Positions 44,113 to 53,290 of a stretch of DNA of 64,000 bases are shown here, in pieces. Each line of letters starts with the position of its first letter. The stretch's first letter is position 1. Under the pieces are notes generated by a model. The model saw nothing but the letters and a program-made list of their open reading frames with translations. It did not search any database and had not been told where the DNA came from. A program made the translations under genes and the position numbers. The DNA is from Brachyspira hampsonii (lineage in GTDB: Bacteria; Spirochaetota; Brachyspiria; Brachyspirales; Brachyspiraceae), in NCBI RefSeq assembly GCF_002214805.1, contig NZ_CP019914.1, forward strand, positions 2,728,001 to 2,792,000, given 5' to 3'.

Positions 44113-46536
44113 ATGAGAGTTCCATTAAGTTGGCTAAAAGAATTTGTTAATTTAGACGGATTTAGTGTAGAGGAAATTGCTGAAAAAATAACTTTAGCAG
44201 GAAGTGAAATTTCATCTATAGAAACTACAGGAGGCGATATACCGAGTGTTATTATAGGTAAAATAACATCTGTACATAAACATCCTGATGCTGATAAATT
44301 AAGTGTATGTAAAGTTGATGTTGGCGATGGAGATACACTCTCAATAGTATGCGGTGCCCCTAATGTAAAAGAGGGTATATATGTTCCTGTGGCTATGATA
44401 GGTGCTAAACTTCCAAACGGATTAACCATAAAAAAGGCTTCTATAAGAGGTTTTGAAAGTAATGGTATGCTATGTTCCAGAACAGAATTGGGTTATGAAG
44501 AAGTAGAAGGCGTATATGGTATATGGATATTAGATGAAGATATAGAAAAAGTTAATGCTGATAAAGACAGCATATTAGGAAATTCTCTTTCTACAATAGT
44601 AGGAAGTACAGATCATATATTTAATGTTGAAATCACAGCAAATAGAGGAGATTTGGTAAGTATTATAGGTTTTGCCAGAGAATGTTCTTTAGTTTTAGAA
44701 AGAAGAGTAAGCATTCCTTCTGTTAATACTTATGATGCTGCAGGTGGTAATATAGACATAACAATAGAAAGCACTGACAGCTGCTATAAATATGTAGGCA
44801 GACTTATAAAAGACATAACTGTAGGACCTTCTCCTGATTGGATGCAGAAAAGATTAAAAATGTGCGGTATAAATCCTGTTAATAATATAGTTGATGTTAC
44901 AAACTATGTTATGCTTGAATACGGACAGCCTTTGCATGCTTATGATTTTGACAAAATAAAAGATGGTAAAATCATAGTTAGAAATGCCAGAAACGGAGAA
45001 AAAATTACTTTGCTTGACGGCAGGGAAATAGACCTTACAGACGAAGTTTTGGTAGTGGCTGACAGCGAAAAACCTATTGGCGTTGCCGGAGTTATGGGCG
45101 GTGATTCCACTAAAATCGAAAATGATACTAAAAATATTTTAATAGAAAGTGCATATTTTGATCATATAGCGGTGAAAAAATCTACAATAGCAACTAAGAC
45201 AAAAACAGATGCTTCATACAGATTTGAAAGAGATATAGATCATACTCTTACACTTGCCGCTTTGAATAGAGTTGTTGATTTAATAGTTACTTTGGATAAT
45301 TCATGCAAAATAGCTTCAAGATCTAAAGAGGTAAATGTTAAGCAGTTTGATGCTAATATAATAGTATTTGACTGCGGACTTGTAAAAAGATATTTAGGTC
45401 TTAATATGAATAAGATGGAAATATCTTCTATTTTCAAAAGATACGGATTCAAAGCCGTAGCTTTAGGGGAAAATAATCTTAAAGTAGAGATACCTTATTA
45501 CAGACATGATTTATCTATAGCTGAAGATTTAATAGAGGAAATAGCAAGGGTATATGGCTACAATAATATATCTTCAAATGTTCCGCATATAAAATGTAAT
45601 CCTATAAACACTGATTATGCTGAAGTGAGCTTTGTTAAGCATAGAATGGCTTCTTATGGGCTTTATGAAACTAAGCAGTATTCTATGGGGGATAGTAATG
45701 TATTTAAGGCTATGGGAATAGAAGAAGAAAAATTGATAAAAGTAGTAAATCCATTAACTAATGAAATGGATGTTTTAAGACCTGTAACTTTGGCTTCACT
45801 TCTTAATAGTGTAGCTTATAATCAGAATCACAGGCATAAAAACGGTGCTTTATTTGAAGTAGGAAACATATTCTATAAAGAAAATGAAAACTTTATAGAA
45901 GAAAAGCATTTATCTGCTGTTATGTTCGGACTTTATCAGGAAAAACTATGGAATAAAGAAGCAAGAGCTTATGATTTCTTTGATATGAGCGGAGTGATAG
46001 AAGAGCTTTTAATGAGAGATTTAAAATGTACTGATTATAATTTAATACCTAAAGAGAATAAATGGTTTATACCTACTATGTCTGGTGAGATTGTTATATT
46101 CGGGGAGAAAATAGGTATTATTGGAAGACTTCATCCTAAACTTCTTAAACTTTTCGATATAAACGGAGAAGTATATTTCTTGGATATTGATATAAGAAAA
46201 ACTTTGAAGTTGGTTAAAGAGAGAGTTAAAAAACAGAAATTAAAAGATATAGGAAAATATCCGGCAGTATTCAGAGATTTAGCTTTAGTTTGCGGCAATA
46301 ATATAGAGTTCAGCAAGGTTATTAAATCTATAACTAAGTTTAATAATATCATACAGAATGTGAGTGTAGTTGATAGATATGTTGGGGAACAAGTAGAAGA
46401 AGGAAAACAGTCCATAGCAATATCTATAACTTATTATGATCCTAATAAAACTTTAAGGGAAGAAGATATTAACAGTGTGGAAAAATCTTTGCTTGAAATG
46501 CTAAAAACAAGATTTGATATTAATTTAAGGGCATAA
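44113..46536 (+). CDS. pheT: phenylalanine-tRNA ligase beta subunit
   Basis: An 807-residue subunit with the normal order of domains: N-terminal MRVPLSWLKEFVNLDG, EMAP-type tRNA-binding domain (VHKHPDADKLSVCKVDVG, about 55-72), B3/4 editing domain, B5 DNA-binding-like domain, a catalytically inactive class II core and a C-terminal FDX-ACB anticodon domain (KYPAVFRDLALVC onward). The B3/4 site proofreads Tyr-tRNA(Phe). It follows pheS by 85 bases and is cotranscribed with it. Confidence 0.96.
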   Translation: MRVPLSWLKEFVNLDGFSVEEIAEKITLAGSEISSIETTGGDIPSVIIGKITSVHKHPDADKLSVCKVDVGDGDTLSIVCGAPNVKEGIYVPVAMIGAKLPNGLTIKKASIRGFESNGMLCSRTELGYEEVEGVYGIWILDEDIEKVNADKDSILGNSLSTIVGSTDHIFNVEITANRGDLVSIIGFARECSLVLERRVSIPSVNTYDAAGGNIDITIESTDSCYKYVGRLIKDITVGPSPDWMQKRLKMCGINPVNNIVDVTNYVMLEYGQPLHAYDFDKIKDGKIIVRNARNGEKITLLDGREIDLTDEVLVVADSEKPIGVAGVMGGDSTKIENDTKNILIESAYFDHIAVKKSTIATKTKTDASYRFERDIDHTLTLAALNRVVDLIVTLDNSCKIASRSKEVNVKQFDANIIVFDCGLVKRYLGLNMNKMEISSIFKRYGFKAVALGENNLKVEIPYYRHDLSIAEDLIEEIARVYGYNNISSNVPHIKCNPINTDYAEVSFVKHRMASYGLYETKQYSMGDSNVFKAMGIEEEKLIKVVNPLTNEMDVLRPVTLASLLNSVAYNQNHRHKNGALFEVGNIFYKENENFIEEKHLSAVMFGLYQEKLWNKEARAYDFFDMSGVIEELLMRDLKCTDYNLIPKENKWFIPTMSGEIVIFGEKIGIIGRLHPKLLKLFDINGEVYFLDIDIRKTLKLVKERVKKQKLKDIGKYPAVFRDLALVCGNNIEFSKVIKSITKFNNIIQNVSVVDRYVGEQVEEGKQSIAISITYYDPNKTLREEDINSVEKSLLEMLKTRFDINLRA

Positions 46537-46562
46537 TTTGTGAAGATTAAAGAGGGTTTATA

Positions 46563-46961
46563 ATGGAATACGATATAATAACTTGGGAAAATATAGATGA
46601 AGCTATAGAAGTATTAGCGAAACAAATAGAAGATTCAAAAATTCATTATGAGGTTATTTACGGATTAGCAAGAGGCGGATTAGTACCTGCAGTTATGCTT
46701 TCGCATAGACTTAAAGTTCCTATGGTTTTAAATATGGAAGAAGTTTGGAGATTAAAAGTAAAAAATAAATCTGCTTTAATTATTGATGATATATCAGATA
46801 CAGGAGAAACTTTAAAATATTTTGATGATCAGAAATTTGATATTGCTACTTTATTTGTAAGAGAGCATACGAGTAAAATAAAGCCTAGATACAGTTATAA
46901 AAATATTAATCATGATAATTGGCTTTTATTTCCTTGGGAGACTAAAGCATCTAGTAAATAA
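46563..46961 (+). CDS. phosphoribosyltransferase domain protein
   Basis: A 132-residue type I phosphoribosyltransferase. YEVIYGLARGGLVPAVMLSHRL (about 28-49) is the N-terminal loop, and ALIIDDISDTGETL (about 71-84) is the PRPP-binding motif with adjacent acidic residues. A C-terminal hood with WLLFPWE resembles xanthine/guanine and related archaeal-type transferases that salvage purines. It is shorter than standard Gpt (about 152). It begins 26 bases after pheT and ends at a terminator, so it may be cotranscribed with pheST. Confidence 0.82.
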   Translation: MEYDIITWENIDEAIEVLAKQIEDSKIHYEVIYGLARGGLVPAVMLSHRLKVPMVLNMEEVWRLKVKNKSALIIDDISDTGETLKYFDDQKFDIATLFVREHTSKIKPRYSYKNINHDNWLLFPWETKASSK

Positions 46962-46984
46962 TTATATATAGATATTTCACTTTT

Positions 46985-47027
46985 ACAAACATTTTCTTAT
47001 TTTTATAGGAGTATGTTTGTTTTTTTA
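46985..47027 (+). terminator. intrinsic terminator after the phosphoribosyltransferase
   Basis: ACAAACAT (46985-46992) pairs with ATGTTTGT (47013-47020) over a 20-nt loop, followed by seven T. Confidence 0.75.
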
Positions 47028-47169
47028 TATTTAAATACAATTAAATATATATTAGCGATTTTTTATTTATGATACATAAAAAATTATTTAATAAAAATAT
47101 ATATCTATCACATACTCACAAGTTTTTTATTTCTTTATTTATATTCATAAAAAATTATTCGTTTAAATG

Positions 47170-47193
47170 GTTTGCTAAATAAATTTAGTAAAC
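47170..47193 (-). terminator. hairpin just after the second Rpn gene
   Basis: On the minus strand GTTTACTAAA pairs with TTTAGCAAAC (one G-U pair) across a 4-nt loop, directly after the stop. The T-run comes about 15 bases later, so it may be a 3'-end stabiliser and not a full terminator. Confidence 0.5.
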
Positions 47194-47195
47194 GC

Positions 47196-48164
47196 TCATA
47201 ATTTTTTTATTTCTTCTATACTTAAACCTGTATTTTCACTTATGATTTTTATATCTATACCGGATTTTTTGAAATTTCTAGCTATTGATATTGCTTTATT
47301 TTTTTCACCTTGTTCTATACCTTGTTCTATACCTTGTTCTATACCTTGTTCTATACCTTGTTCTATACCTTCAGTTATTCCTTCTTCTTTGGCTTTTTTT
47401 AAATCTAATTCTATACTCCTATCAAAGAAATATGCATCTATTTCACGCTTTTTATATTTATCCATTACAGGAGTATTATTGACGAAAGTATGGCATTTCT
47501 TTTCTACTTCTTCAAAGATAGTATTTTCTTTTATTAAATTTGACATATCTTCTCCTTTAAAAAATTTTACCCAAGAAATGAATTCTTTATGTATATTATC
47601 AAGATTTTCTATTTTTTTATTAATATCTTTAAAATTGAATTTAGGAAGCTCAATAAAGTGCAGCTGACAATGATCTGTAAGAATCTTATTATTATTTAAT
47701 TCTTTCAATACATAACAATTATGAACTTTATCCTCATCTGTTAGTATGAAGTTTGTTATATTGATACTTACAGTTGGTTTCAATTCATCATAAAAAGAAC
47801 CTCTGTTTAAACTGCTGCTGTAATTATAAGCCCAATAATATAAAGCTCTTTTTATAAAATCCTCATTACCTTTGGATTGAATTTCTATTAATACGGTTAT
47901 TCCTGTTTCTGTAGTAGCCTTAATATCGACTATAGATTCTTTTTCATTGTAATTTTCTGCTATATTGAACGGATTTAATATTTCTATTTTTTCAAAAGTT
48001 TCAAAGTCTAAATCTTTAAATACGGCATTAATGAAATTCAAAGCTATGTTTTCATTTCCTTCATATGAAAATAAATAGCGTATAAAATAATCATTAATCC
48101 TATTTAAATTATTTATTGTAACTGTTTCATTTAGTATTTGTTTTAATTTTTCCAAATCTTTCAT
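47196..48164 (-). CDS. Rpn family recombination-promoting nuclease (PDDEXK_2), second copy
   Basis: A 322-residue paralogue of the 9709 gene. The nuclease core is ESIVDIKATTETGITVLIEIQ (about 75-95), then DFIKRALYYWAYNYSS. The C-terminal tail holds five perfect GIEQ repeats coded by five identical 12-bp units (47307-47366), against two in the other copy, and ends with SENTGLSIEEIKKL. The repeat number is probably variable by slippage, changing the length of a helix without breaking the frame (12 bp). It appears monocistronic, with its own leaderless promoter. Confidence 0.88.
   Translation of the reverse strand: MKDLEKLKQILNETVTINNLNRINDYFIRYLFSYEGNENIALNFINAVFKDLDFETFEKIEILNPFNIAENYNEKESIVDIKATTETGITVLIEIQSKGNEDFIKRALYYWAYNYSSSLNRGSFYDELKPTVSINITNFILTDEDKVHNCYVLKELNNNKILTDHCQLHFIELPKFNFKDINKKIENLDNIHKEFISWVKFFKGEDMSNLIKENTIFEEVEKKCHTFVNNTPVMDKYKKREIDAYFFDRSIELDLKKAKEEGITEGIEQGIEQGIEQGIEQGIEQGEKNKAISIARNFKKSGIDIKIISENTGLSIEEIKKL
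47307..47366 (-). repeat. 12-bp tandem repeat x5 in the Rpn gene
   Basis: Five perfect units of ACCTTGTTCTAT on the plus strand, which encode Gly-Ile-Glu-Gln on the minus strand. A sixth degenerate unit follows at 47367. Confidence 0.95.
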
Positions 48165-48198
48165 AGTTTTATTATACTTAATTAATTATAAATGTAAA
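48162..48198 (-). promoter_or_regulatory. leaderless promoter of the second Rpn gene
   Basis: On the minus strand TTTACA (48198-48193), 16 nt, TATAAT (48176-48171), then 6 nt to the ATG at 48164. Predicted +1 is the A of the start codon, as for the Rpn gene at 9709 and the nuclease gene at 5679. Confidence 0.7.
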
Positions 48199-48451
48199 GC
48201 TAGTATAATTTTATTTATTAATTTTTAATTTTGATATGTGATAATAAAATATTAATTATAATTCTATCTATTTATATTAATACTATTAAAATATGAGGCT
48301 TATTACTTGTAATTTTTATATGAAATTTTTATTTATATTGATTAACTATATATTAATGATTATAATATTAAAAAATATACAAAGTAATATATAGTATACT
48401 TTTTTGACAAACTTTATTATTTTATGTATAATTAATAAAAAGTTGAAAATT

Positions 48452-50293
48452 ATGAATCAGGAAGTTAAAAGTTATATACATGAAAAATTAAAAATTATTC
48501 CGGATAAGTCCGGAGTATATTTTATGAAGGATTCCAAATCCGAAATAATTTATATAGGTAAGGCAAAATCTCTAAAGAAAAGAGTTTCATCATATTTTAA
48601 CAATTCAAATAAAGATGCAAAAACAACAGCATTAGTAGAGCATATAAGAGATATTGATTATATACTTACAGAAAATGAAGTTGAGGCTTTGATATTAGAA
48701 GCTGAGATGATAAGAAAGCATAAGCCGCATTATAATATACTTCTTAAAGATCAGAAATCATTTCCTTTTATAGCAATAACAAATGAGCATTTTCCGAGAG
48801 TGATAAAGGCTAGAAATGTAATAGATAAAGATAATGCAAGAAAATACAAAAAATATTACGGACCTTATGTTGCTGCTGAAAGGGCGGATAATATAGTAAA
48901 GTTTATAATTGATAATTTCAAATTAAGAAGATGCAAATATGATTTTCCGCTTAAAAGACCTATAAGACCATGCCTTTATCATCATATAGGAAAATGTACT
49001 GCTCCTTGTGCCGATTTAATTAGTGAAGAAGATTATGATAAAACCATAGAGGATGCTATAATGGTGCTTGATGGCAATGTTGATGAATTAGTGGCAAGAT
49101 TAAAGCAGGAGATGTTTGTTCATGCTGAGAAGTTAGAGTTTGAGGCGGCTAAAGATTTGAGAGATAAAATTGATTTGCTTAAATATATAACAGTAGAGCA
49201 GAGTATTTATATTCCTGAAAGCGATGATATTGATATAATAGGAGCTTATGGAGAGAATGGAAATTATATAATAGTTATATTATCAGTTAAAGGAGGTAAA
49301 CTTGCTGACAGAAAAACTTTCAGTATGCACTCTCCGAATGATGATGAATATTATTCAGAAAAAGGCGTATCGAAATATTCTGAAATACTTTCTGCTTTTT
49401 TTACTCAGTATTATACTCATGCCAATTTGATACCTGCTTCTATATCTACGGATTTTCCTATTAATGATGCTGATATAATAAAAGATTATTTAAAGCAGGT
49501 TTCAGGCAGAGATGTTGATATAAAACTCGATAAAAGCAAAAAAGGTTTAATGAGCATAGCAAATGAGAATGCCAAACATTTATTTAAAGAAAAGGCATTG
49601 ATAAGAGAAATACCTTTAGGAATAACAAGGCTTCAGGAGATATTCAAATTGAAAAAAGCACCTTCTGTAATAGAGTCTTTCGATATAGCACATATTCAGG
49701 GAAGCTATACTATGGCTGGTATGGTAAGATTTGTTAATGGGGTTTCTGACAATAAGAATTACAGAATATTTAATATGAAAACAGTTACAGGCATAGATGA
49801 CTTTGCTTCTATCAAAGAGGCGGTTTACAGAAGATATAAAAGGCTTAGAGATGAGAATCTTACTTTCCCAGACTTAATACTGATAGACGGAGGAAAGGGA
49901 CAGCTTAATTCAGCAATAGAGGCATTGAAAGAACTTGATATAAAAGGACAGCCTATAATGGCATTAGCTAAAAAGTTTGAGGAGATATATTTGCCAAATA
50001 GAAATGAACCTGTACAATTAAGCGATAATGAACCCGCCAGACTTTTTTTACAGAAGGTTAGAGATGAAACTCACAGATGGGTTAATAGCAGTCATGGTAA
50101 GAAAAGAAGCAGAGAAATGGTTAAAAGTGAACTTGAAAATATAGAGGGTATAGGTAAAAAAACTATAGAGAAATTGTATTCTCATTTTATAAATATAGAT
50201 AATATAAAAAATGCATCTTTTGAAAGCATTAGAAATATACCAGGAATAAGCTATAAAGCAGCAAATAATATATACGAACATTTTCATAAATAA
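48452..50293 (+). CDS. uvrC: excinuclease ABC subunit C
   Basis: A 613-residue nucleotide-excision repair nuclease that makes both cuts around a lesion. GIY-YIG domain at the N-terminus (DKSGVYFMKDSKSEIIYIGKAKSLKKRVSSYF, about 18-49), UVR/UvrB-binding region (AEKLEFEAAKDLRDKIDLL, about 205-223), RNase H-like 3' nuclease (ESFDIAHIQGSYTMAGMV; DLILIDGGKGQLNSA) and a C-terminal helix-hairpin-helix pair (IEGIGKKTIEKLY; IPGISYKAANNIY). ATG 48452 fits the family; upstream in-frame codons do not. Confidence 0.96.
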   Translation: MNQEVKSYIHEKLKIIPDKSGVYFMKDSKSEIIYIGKAKSLKKRVSSYFNNSNKDAKTTALVEHIRDIDYILTENEVEALILEAEMIRKHKPHYNILLKDQKSFPFIAITNEHFPRVIKARNVIDKDNARKYKKYYGPYVAAERADNIVKFIIDNFKLRRCKYDFPLKRPIRPCLYHHIGKCTAPCADLISEEDYDKTIEDAIMVLDGNVDELVARLKQEMFVHAEKLEFEAAKDLRDKIDLLKYITVEQSIYIPESDDIDIIGAYGENGNYIIVILSVKGGKLADRKTFSMHSPNDDEYYSEKGVSKYSEILSAFFTQYYTHANLIPASISTDFPINDADIIKDYLKQVSGRDVDIKLDKSKKGLMSIANENAKHLFKEKALIREIPLGITRLQEIFKLKKAPSVIESFDIAHIQGSYTMAGMVRFVNGVSDNKNYRIFNMKTVTGIDDFASIKEAVYRRYKRLRDENLTFPDLILIDGGKGQLNSAIEALKELDIKGQPIMALAKKFEEIYLPNRNEPVQLSDNEPARLFLQKVRDETHRWVNSSHGKKRSREMVKSELENIEGIGKKTIEKLYSHFINIDNIKNASFESIRNIPGISYKAANNIYEHFHK

Positions 50294-50316
50294 GTTATTT
50301 ATTATTATAAACTCAT

Positions 50317-51435
50317 TTATCTTGATATCATCTTCCATATTATCATCATATCATTTATAGCATAATCAAGAAAATCTTTAAATCCGCAGAAATCTCCGCT
50401 TTCATCTATGTACATATTGTTTTCCATTCTTTTGCATCCAGAGCTGCATACTCTTAAGTATTTACAAGAGCGGCATAATGAATGGCTTTCATCATTTATT
50501 CTGTTTATTTTTTCATTGATAAAGTCTTTTGCTTTGCTGCTTGAATAAATATCAGCCAAATCTTCTTCTGCTATATTTCCTATTTTATAATCATCTAAAC
50601 AATAAAAATCGCAAGGAAAAACATCTCCATTGCTTTCTATTATTATCTGATTTGTGCATTTTCCGTTTATACCGCAAGTCATAGGAGGATAGCCTCCAAA
50701 AAATAATGGAATAATATTGTCAAAGAACTGTATACTATAATAATTATTATTAAAAAAATCTTCTTTCCATAATGAAAATATTTCTTTATAGAAGTATGAA
50801 AACTCTTTTGGTTTTATAGAATATTCATTATTGCATGAATTTATTTCAGATAGGCATGGTATGAATTGAGTATATTTTATATTCAGCTTCTTTATCTTTT
50901 TGTATATGTCTTTAGGGTATTTTGATAATTCGGATGTAAGAACTGTAAGTATATTGTATTCCACATTTAAAGCATCAAATAATTTTTTAGTTTCTAATAC
51001 TTTGTTATATGTATCATTATTATTTTTATCTACTCTATAATTATCATGTATATCTTTTATTATATCAAAAGAAAGTCCTACTAAGAAATTATTTTTTTTG
51101 AATAAACCGCACCATTTATCATCTATTAATAATCCGTTGGTTTGTATACTGTAATTTATATTGATGTTTTTTTTATTTCTTTCATTAGCATAATCTATAA
51201 ATGACTTAAAATATTCAATTCCGGCTGCAGTTGGTTCTCCGCCCTGAAATGAAAATAAGGCATTTTTATCAGCATTTTGAAGAACTTTATCTATTACAGC
51301 TTTCATTACTTTTTCAGTCATGATTCCGTTATTTTCTATTTTTCTGTTTTTAGCTTCGTCTATATAAAAGCAGTATTTACAATTTATATTGCATAGAGAT
51401 GATGATGGTTTAATTAATACTGATACATTATTCAT
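50317..51435 (-). CDS. radical SAM/SPASM protein, anaerobic sulfatase-maturase type
   Basis: A 372-residue protein that begins VSVLIKPSSSLCNINCKYCFYIDEA, the CxxxCxxC cluster motif and YFY context of anaerobic sulfatase-maturating enzymes. FSFQGGEPTAAG binds SAM. The C-terminal SPASM region has CGINGKC, FPCDFYC and CRSCKYLRVCSSGC for two more Fe-S clusters. These enzymes turn a Cys or Ser of a sulfatase into formylglycine. No sulfatase lies in the window. A start at 51471 is also possible, adding 12 residues. Confidence 0.82.
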   Translation of the reverse strand: MNNVSVLIKPSSSLCNINCKYCFYIDEAKNRKIENNGIMTEKVMKAVIDKVLQNADKNALFSFQGGEPTAAGIEYFKSFIDYANERNKKNININYSIQTNGLLIDDKWCGLFKKNNFLVGLSFDIIKDIHDNYRVDKNNNDTYNKVLETKKLFDALNVEYNILTVLTSELSKYPKDIYKKIKKLNIKYTQFIPCLSEINSCNNEYSIKPKEFSYFYKEIFSLWKEDFFNNNYYSIQFFDNIIPLFFGGYPPMTCGINGKCTNQIIIESNGDVFPCDFYCLDDYKIGNIAEEDLADIYSSSKAKDFINEKINRINDESHSLCRSCKYLRVCSSGCKRMENNMYIDESGDFCGFKDFLDYAINDMMIIWKMISR

Positions 51436-51575
51436 AGATTTTATATTAATACATAATTTTATAAATTTCAATATTTATAATCGTTATATATTGTTTGAGA
51501 TTTTATTTTATTGTAAAAATATAATAATTAGTATATGATTAACTATAATATTTTTTAAAATATTAAGAGGCAGTA

Positions 51576-52553
51576 ATGGAAAATCATTTTGTTAAAAATA
51601 TATGTTTTGAAAATTTTAAATGCTTTAAAAAGTTAGAATTTGATGGTTTTAAAAGAGTTAATTTGATAGGCGGTAAGAATAATGTAGGAAAAACTTCTTT
51701 TATGGAAGGAGTTAATCTTGCCGTATATTCAGAAGATGCTTTGAAGCTTCATACTAATATAAGACAAATGATTAAAAGCAGACAAAATGATGATATTGAT
51801 ATAGATTTTTTTAATGATGATGAGAATATTATTAATATTAAATACAATAATAAAAAAATAAAAATGGTATATATAAAAGATCCGTCAAAAGAAAATAAAA
51901 TGATTATTCATCCTTATTTTAATTTAATTGTTGATAATAGTAAATTTGAATTAGATATATACGATTTTTGTAATGATAAAATAATAATTAAAGATGATTA
52001 TCATTTTATACATTCTTTTAAAACTGACGAAGAATATACAGCATCTTTATATGGTCAATTAACAAATTTGGGTAAGGAAGATTATGTTGATAATTCATTA
52101 AAAATATTTGATGAAAATATTATTGGTCTTAGGCAAATATTTAATAATAATAAGGTTATATTGAAATTAAAGTTAAAAGACAGAGAGAAGCCTGTTTTAT
52201 TATCTTCATTTGGTGAAGGTATTAATAGATATATTGCAATCATTTGTGCAATATGGGCTAGTAAGGACGGATATTTATTTATTGATGAAATAGAAAATGG
52301 AATACATTATACAAATTATCCTAAGTTATGGAAATTGATTTTTGATATATCTAAAGAGGCTAATTGTCAGGTATTTGCTGCTACTCATTCAAAAGAATGC
52401 ATAGAGGCTTTTAATAAAGAAAATAAAGACAATGAAGGATTATATTTAGAGTTTTATAGAAATCAAAAAACAGGACTTATTAATATAAAAGATAGAGATA
52501 ATGAGCAGTTAGAATATGCACTTCTTAATAATGGAGAGTTTAGAGGTGAATAA
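51576..52553 (+). CDS. OLD-like AAA ATPase
   Basis: A 325-residue ATPase of the AAA_15/AAA_21 (OLD/RecF-like) type. It begins with NICFENFKCFKKLEFDGFKRVNLIG, then Walker A GGKNNVGKTS (about 32-41), an ABC-signature-like SSFGEGINRYIA (about 212-223), Walker B DGYLFIDEIENG (about 230-241) and a switch His in AATHSKE (about 266). There is no fused TOPRIM domain; instead the next gene, overlapping by 8 bases, codes for one. The pair resembles ATPase/TOPRIM defence modules. AAGAGG is the ribosome site. Codon use is AT-rich even for this genome. Confidence 0.8.
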   Translation: MENHFVKNICFENFKCFKKLEFDGFKRVNLIGGKNNVGKTSFMEGVNLAVYSEDALKLHTNIRQMIKSRQNDDIDIDFFNDDENIINIKYNNKKIKMVYIKDPSKENKMIIHPYFNLIVDNSKFELDIYDFCNDKIIIKDDYHFIHSFKTDEEYTASLYGQLTNLGKEDYVDNSLKIFDENIIGLRQIFNNNKVILKLKLKDREKPVLLSSFGEGINRYIAIICAIWASKDGYLFIDEIENGIHYTNYPKLWKLIFDISKEANCQVFAATHSKECIEAFNKENKDNEGLYLEFYRNQKTGLINIKDRDNEQLEYALLNNGEFRGE

Positions 52554-53184
52554 TTTAATAATAGTTGAAAGTAAAAATGATAAATTTTTTATAGAAAGAT
52601 TAATTGAACATTCTAATATTAATAATGTAAATGTTGAATGTATTTGTGAATTTGAATGTTTAGATGGAATTAGTAACCTTAATAAAAAATTGAAAGATAT
52701 AAAATTTGATAAATATGATAGAGTAGGAATTATTTTGGATGCTGATAAAGAAGGTATAAATAAAAGAATTGAGTTTATAAATAATGCTTTGAAAAATGTA
52801 TGTGATGATGTAAATCTTACAGTAATAAATAAATTAGAAAAGTCTTCTAAACTCGATATTGATTTTGTATGTTATATTATGAATGTAGATGGATATGGAG
52901 AATTAGAAACTATATTAAAATCAATAAAAAAATCTGATTCTGTTTTTGCTGATTGTTTAGAGAGTTGGAGAGAATGCTTAAAAAATAATGGAAAATATAT
53001 AAGTGATAAAGATTTTGATAAGTTCTATATAAATAATTATATTAGATTTGATACATGCAGTAAATCAGAACAAAAACAAGCTAGTAAATTCTGCAGTTTT
53101 GAGTCTGCTATGAAAAAAGATATATGGGATTTAGATAATAGCATACTAGATGATTTGAAAGAGTTTTTAAAATCATTAATTTAA
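52546..53184 (+). CDS. TOPRIM-domain protein (DUF3226-like), partner of the ATPase
   Basis: A 212-residue protein. NNLIIVESKNDKFFIERLI (about 2-20) holds the TOPRIM Glu, and RVGIILDADKEGINKRI (about 65-81) the DxD metal pair. A later IMNVDGYGELETILKS (about 114-129) matches the family's GxLE motif. TOPRIM pairs act as nucleases or toxins under control of their ATPase. GTG 52546 after GGAGAG is preferred; ATG at 52531 or 52516 would also work and would overlap the ATPase gene more. Confidence 0.7.
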   Translation: MNNLIIVESKNDKFFIERLIEHSNINNVNVECICEFECLDGISNLNKKLKDIKFDKYDRVGIILDADKEGINKRIEFINNALKNVCDDVNLTVINKLEKSSKLDIDFVCYIMNVDGYGELETILKSIKKSDSVFADCLESWRECLKNNGKYISDKDFDKFYINNYIRFDTCSKSEQKQASKFCSFESAMKKDIWDLDNSILDDLKEFLKSLI

Positions 53185-53290
53185 AAAATTAAAATAAATC
53201 AATAGAAAATGATAAAAAAGCATTAATATAAACTTATAATCTATTATATTTTTTGTATATAGTATAAAGTTTTTTTAAGGTGTAATAAAA

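Noticed and set aside
46563-46961. PyrR regulator of the pyr operon
   Set aside because: It has a PRPP-binding motif but the rest fits a purine-type salvage transferase; it is far from pyrBC and the leader has no PyrR-binding element.
47307-47366. CRISPR-like array
   Set aside because: The units are 12 bp with no spacers and lie in frame inside a coding gene.
51576-53184. Calling the ATPase/TOPRIM pair PARIS or Gabija
   Set aside because: The TOPRIM gene looks like DUF3226, not DUF4435, and there is no UvrD-like partner; only the general design is shared.
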